DNA of 64,000 bases from Amoebidium appalachense (taxonomy: Eukaryota; Ichthyosporea), in the NCBI GenBank assembly GCA_963693365.1, contig CAVNZM010000002.1, positions 5,084,001 through 5,148,000 on the forward strand, written 5' to 3'. Shown one piece after another: positions 1 through 64,000 of this stretch (position 1 is the stretch's first letter; the number at the start of each line of letters is the position of its first letter). The position numbers were made by a program, and so were the translations under genes. Under the pieces are notes generated by a model. That model did no database searches, was not told the DNA's origin, and saw only the letters and a list, made by a program, of their open reading frames with translations.

Positions 1-39
1 CCCCTTAACCCCCCCTCTTACACACACACACCCGTTCAG

Positions 40-20915
<20,876 letters not shown>

Positions 20916-21228
20916 CGGATATGTGTCGGTATTTTTCAATGGCATGTGTGGTATTTACCCTGTTTGGCGCTGTCCAAAAAAGTTACCGACCAGAACCAAA
21001 AACCAAAAACACAGGTAGTGACGTACAAAGAGTTGGCTCTACCCGAATGTATGTAATGTCTAAAACCCTAACTCGAGGCGTAGGCAAGAAGTGAATCCCG
21101 ATCGTTCGAATTTTCATCACGCACGACACATGCAAGTCTGGCAATGTATGTGGTCAGGATCCGGGTAAACCTAGCCGAGTATTTATCATTTTCTTGGATT
21201 GATTTTTTTTTTATTTTTTTTTTTTTTG

Positions 21229-21268
<40 letters not shown>

Positions 21269-21949
21269 GGGATTTTATTTACCACATAAAGAACAAATCG
21301 GATCTGAGTTATATGTACTGGATCTATGGAAATACAGGATAAATTCCAGATTTTCCGATTGCGTACCGGGTACATATGTCACTAGCTGCATTTGATTGGC
21401 TGTGCTGGAAGACGCAGTAGGCCGTCAAGTGAGGCTCTGCCCCAGACGATGTCCGTAGCAAAAAATAATGCGTAAATTCCCCAAATTAAGATTCCAGCGC
21501 TAGAATATTCTAGAAAAATATGTTAGCTACATAGAGGGACTTGAAGTTGGAAACAATATTCCAGCTGACTATAGAGCCGAAATTCACACAATCCTGAACT
21601 CGGCCTACCCCTGTACCATAAGCACCAATTGGAAATTCTGTTGATGCACCCGATTTGTGGGCATGCACTGTTTATTGTGAATATGGTGCACGGTCTGCCA
21701 CCTAGGAATTTTTTTGAATTTAGTCTTTCACAGTACTCCAATCTTGAATCTTTAGCTCAGGTCTTTATTGTCAGTGATGTGCTAGTTGGTGTGCGAGAGA
21801 CTTCAGCTTGGATTATTACATATGTGCAAATCCGTGTATGGAAACCTAAAAATATATCCTATGGAATGCATTCCAAGTGCTGCATGCGAGACGCCAGCTC
21901 GAAAATGCAAAGGCCAACAAACAGCACAGCTGCACCTGTGCAGGAGGGA

Positions 21950-21983
<34 letters not shown>

Positions 21984-22539
21984 CTTCCTTTTTACAGACA
22001 CGTGGTGTTGCTATATTTATGTTGTGATACTGGACTGACTTTCGTTTATGCATGCAAAGGTGCACCGACGACATAGTGTGCGTGGCTCGAGTACGTAGAA
22101 GGCATGGGGTTAGTCGACCGCAAGCGCATGCACTGGTATCGATATCAAGTTCACCTTCTACCTAGCGCTCACAGTGACTGCACCGTGGCATGTGCGCATA
22201 CATGCTGCTGCATGGTTATAAGTGCTGTGCGTGTGTGCGCGCGCTCGTGCGTATGCTACCTGTGGGGATGATTCCATTGTACACATAACTGAATACCATC
22301 ATACAGATGCACATTTATTGGATGCCATCAACCAAATATTATATATATACGGCCCCATACTCCACATATGCATTGGTATAGAGCAGCTATAGTGGGTTGG
22401 GTTTTGGCAAAAAGATACACAACTAGCACTGGGAATCTCACACGATCATACATCAACACACTCGAACCATACCCACACATGCGGCTACACTATAGCCTGG
22501 TCCATTGGACGTTGGATCTTCCGCCATGCTCAATAACAC

Positions 22540-22545
22540 AATAAA
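22540..22545 (+). promoter_or_regulatory. Possible AATAAA signal, plus strand
   Basis: A canonical hexamer, but 1.6 kb past the FIG4 stop, so its use is doubtful. Confidence 0.2.
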
Positions 22546-22904
22546 GTCAGCACCCATCGATCTGGTCATGTTGTAAAGGGCATGCACTGCAGCCAGATTT
22601 TTGGATGTACGTTCTTCAAGTTGGTGGACTGGCCGCGAAACCCCCCCCCCCCCCCCCCCCCCCCCCGCCCCCACGCCCGCCCACCCACCCACCCAAACGC
22701 CTCCCCATGCATGGGCCTTCCGGATCCCCCCGGCCCAGGCCCCCCTCATCGTGCACTCAAACTTCTCCCCCCCCACCTCCCAAGTTCCCCGGACCCTCCC
22801 CCCCCCCCTATATCGCATGCGAATGGTAATAATAAGAACACGACAGTGGCTCCCCAAAAAGGTTAAGAACATGCACGTGCACCGCGACCATATTTTTTGA
22901 GGGC

Positions 22905-22910
22905 TTTATT
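22905..22910 (-). promoter_or_regulatory. Possible polyadenylation signal of the AAA+ gene
   Basis: The reverse complement gives AATAAA (GCTAATAAAGCCC), about 295 nt past the ATPase stop. Position and sequence fit a polyadenylation signal; this is inference only. Confidence 0.4.
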
Positions 22911-23203
22911 AGCTGACGGCATCTGTAAAGACTAAAGGCAACATGCCAGGCCCACTGGCCGTTCCGTATGTACATGTCTGGAATCATGTGATGTAGCACT
23001 ACACATGTCCGTTCATCGATCACGTCGAACCTACCCCTACACGTGCTGGCATTTTTCCGAACCTATCGTTCGGCTATCTCCTGGCTATATTATATCTACA
23101 GGTATATCAATATCACCCACACACAAAAAAGAACAAAAACATGCTTAAAAGGATGCAACGATAAAAAAGGTTGGCCCAGGCCGAACCCGATCAATTCATT
23201 TGG

Positions 23204-39184
<15,981 letters not shown>

Positions 39185-41807
39185 CTTCCCACCTGGAATT
39201 TTGCTTCTTTCACTTCATGTTCAAACTGGATGAATGCACAGTGGCACAAAAAACACGAGTACAGTCCCACGCCAGGGGCAAGTGCCTATAGCTCTATGAG
39301 AAGTGTGAACCGAGTAATGAATGACACACGGGTTTGAGGCCTATATGCTTGTTTTGAAAACCGTGTTCCCCTCTAAGATATAACTGCCACAAACACTTCG
39401 GCTATTCATTGCTTATTCTCCGTCTATTCGAATATAATTCTCGCCTCCGTTTTTGTGCCTAGTGCGCCGCAGTCAGCAGTGATTAGTCGCAGTGATCCCA
39501 TCCCCTCGTGCATCCCTGCATGAGATGTACACGTAATCTTGTACATGGATAGTCCTCTTTGTGCATCTGCTGTGCAAGGGTTTTAGACTAATTGCGCCAA
39601 AATCCATCCACAAGATTCGATAACGTAATATGACGTAATGAGACAACCGAGACAGTTGAGTCAAAAGTAGCTTCGTCTCCTGTCTACCTCTATGCCTATT
39701 TCCATTCAGTCTTGACACCAATGTTGCTGTTGGCTCATAAACAGGTGGGGCATAAGAACACAAAAGTCTGCTGCTCTATTTCACACCTAGATCCCACTCG
39801 TTACAGTTTCCAACGCCACGCTTCGCTTCATCGTACACGCTTACAACAAGTTCTTTTCTGTCGTTGCTGTAGAGTGTCTCTGCTTGCCAGGATAGAGGTG
39901 TTAGTAGGGCGAGGCGGGGCGGGGCGGGGCGGGGGGGGAGGGGGGAGGGGGGGGGAGGGGGGAGGGGGAGGGGGGGAAGGAGGAGGGGGGGACTTGGGGG
40001 TGGGGGGGCGGGGGTGGGGGAGGAATAATGGGGTCTTGGGGTGGCTTGTGTATGGTTCTGGCTTCGTGTGGGTCTGTGCGTCTGTGAGATCGATGTGGGG
40101 AGGGGGAATGGGCTGGGGCTGCAGGAGCCTCTGAGAGGTATAGTAGCGGGATTAAGGGGTTCTGAAAGGGGAGCGGAGCGAAGGGGAAGGGGGATGGGAG
40201 CTCCACTGGTGTGTAGGTAGATGTGGATGGGGCCCTGCTTTTGGAGAGGAGTGTGGCTGTGTGTGTGCCTGTCTGTGGGCGTGTTAGATGTGGCGCGGCT
40301 TGGCTCCATCCGCTCAGCGTGTCTATGGTTTCCTTGGTATGTGCACTCATCTCCTTCAACCCCTCCTGTTCCACATTGCTCCAAGTCTAAACTACTCCTC
40401 TGGTATGTCTTCACCGCTTTTAAGGTGTAAACCCCCCCCCTCTCCCCCGGGCCCCACTACTCTCCTACCTCCCACCGGTCCAACTGGCCTCCCCCTCCCC
40501 TTTCAAGTGCCCCCCCCCCCCCCCTCTCCCCCCCATTCCCCCCAAAAAGAGAGAAAAGTAAGAGAAGAAAGAAAAAACGCCTTTTCCTCCTGAGCCCTGA
40601 TATTGAGGCTCATTAGCCTATTAGAAAGGCAACCAAATAAAGTCGCTTTCTTAACGTTCCGATCCTCCAGCGTTTCATTCTTAGGCAATAGTAACTTTGT
40701 TGTTGAAGAGTCTTCCATTTTTTTCCCTCACTTCCTTTTCCGCGCTCAGCTTAATTCTCTGTGATACAGTGAAAAGACGTAGGATTATATGAGCGACACA
40801 CACGTGCACACTTGCGCGCGCACACGCATGCACACACACACGCACACGCGCTTGACACAGATAAACACACAACACATGCATACACAAACTGGCAACCGGC
40901 ACACAAACATCAGAAGGCTCGGACCCCAAGTATGACAAAGCCAGTAAAGATGTCGTCTAGCCCTGGTATATACTCTTGCAATTGGTATTACACTTTCAGT
41001 GGGTGGAAGTAACACTACCACCACCACCATCAAGATTGCACACATGTGAACACCACAATTTACCAGACACACATAGGCCAGGCTCATCACACACACCTGG
41101 TCCACCAGCTTCCGCCTAGCCCACCTACCCAAACCACCCACACCCTGACCCAGACACACTCACATGCATGCATGCGCACGCACACGCACACGCATACATG
41201 TACACACAATCCCATCCCTCACATTTTTTTCGCTCCTGTGCATGTTCCGCCATTATGCGTACATACCGTGCCACACTACCAACACACCCGAGCCCTCACA
41301 CACTGCACGACACAGTCAATCTCCTTTGCGCGTTACTCCTTTGCGCATTGACTGTAGGCAAATCATCCCTAAACGTCCACCACCACTTTGTTACATGAAC
41401 CAAGTAATACTTTATTAAAATAATGTGTGTGCCAGTCCAACCTAGATTGAGAACAGTCTCACATAATTTAGATATATTAACTAGTAGTATTATATATGTG
41501 TCTGGCCAGAGCCGCCTTTACTGGAGTAAACTCTTTTACTTTACCGTATTAGTCGTTCATTACGATCATTACGACAGCACAATCGCAGTACTACATCATA
41601 TTTTAACATTAATAATGTTGGTAGCTGCTACTATTGTAGTAAGAGTAAATGACTATCCAATGATTACTATGATAATGCTATTAATAAGAGTTAATTAATT
41701 AATAATTGATACATTTTATCGGCTATAATATTGAAAAGATCTCAAGTCACTTTGATATCATAATGCATGTGTGATGGCATCGGCGGATCCACCACACGTG
41801 CAGGCGT
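39185..41807. other. Intergenic region between the AAA+ gene and the large secreted-protein gene
   Basis: Both flanking genes are on the minus strand, so this should hold the AAA+ promoter and the 3' flank of the large gene. Contents: GC-rich to G-rich DNA at 39900-40030, a CA-rich part at 40795-41220 and an AT-rich part at 41400-41760. A minus-strand frame at about 40270-40395, beside an AG, reads TWSNVEQEGLKEMSAHTKET and could be an exon of an unrecognised gene or chance. No TATA box or RNA gene could be assigned. Confidence 0.6.
41411..41416 (-). promoter_or_regulatory. Possible polyadenylation signal of the secreted-protein gene
   Basis: The reverse complement gives AATAAA in an AT-rich setting, about 390 nt past the stop at 41808. 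Confidence 0.4.

Positions 41808-64000
<22,193 letters not shown>

Larger units (their letters stand above)
20916..23203. other. Convergent intergenic region between FIG4 and the AAA+ gene
   Basis: Two gene ends face each other here. Contents: about 45 G at 21231-21267, a second G run at 21951-21983, a C run at 22642-22666, and otherwise unique AT-rich to neutral sequence. Open frames on the minus strand between 22450 and 23023 show no similarity I recognise and do not continue the AAA+ domain, which ends cleanly at 23204. No RNA gene was recognised. Confidence 0.75.

Noticed and set aside
22450-23023. Minus-strand open frames past the ATPase stop
   Set aside because: The lid exon 23291-23204 ends the domain with a stop in correct phase, and these frames show no AAA+ or other recognisable motif.

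Overview
The window is nuclear DNA from a microbial eukaryote (protist or alga). It is not bacterial: coding sequence lies in short exons of about 35-400 nt, joined by GT-AG introns and a few GC-AG introns. The introns are packed with C/G homopolymers and (CA)n, (CT)n and (AAT)n microsatellites. Three protein-coding genes were rebuilt by hand from protein motifs, splice consensus and, above all, intron phase continuity. The clade cannot be fixed from the sequence. A FIG4 lipid phosphatase, a CDC48-class ATPase and a secreted WSC/PAN/VWD/EGF protein would fit many protist lineages.

Layout. (1) 40-20915, + strand: a FIG4-type phosphoinositide 5-phosphatase gene of about 27 exons. Its 5' end is off the window and its stop is at 20915. 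Its Sac domain carries a long lineage-specific insert. (2) 20916-23203: the gap between two convergent gene ends. (3) 23204 to about 39184, - strand: a two-ring AAA+ ATPase of the CDC48/AFG2 (SPATA5) class, about 24 resolved exons, with a degenerate first ATPase ring and an intact second ring. (4) 39185-41807: intergenic DNA, presumably holding the ATPase promoter. (5) 41808-64000 and beyond, - strand: the 3' part (about 33 exons, about 2,440 residues) of a very large secreted modular protein. From N to C it carries a WSC domain, PAN/apple domains, an EGF, beta-rich modules, a VWD domain, more EGFs, a CnaB-like fold, four EGF/cbEGF repeats and a Cys-containing tail. No membrane anchor is seen at its C-terminus.

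The three genes do not form a functional unit. FIG4 acts on PI(3,5)P2 at endolysosomal membranes. The AAA+ protein is a protein-remodelling motor. The large protein looks like an adhesion, cell-surface or matrix protein. What they share is intron style: long homopolymers, microsatellites that run straight into the 3' splice site, local tandem duplications, one MITE-like element and a short dispersed repeat found in introns of two genes.

Most long open frames in the window are low-complexity translations of microsatellites (poly-Pro, poly-Gly, Thr-His, Cys-Val) and are not genes.
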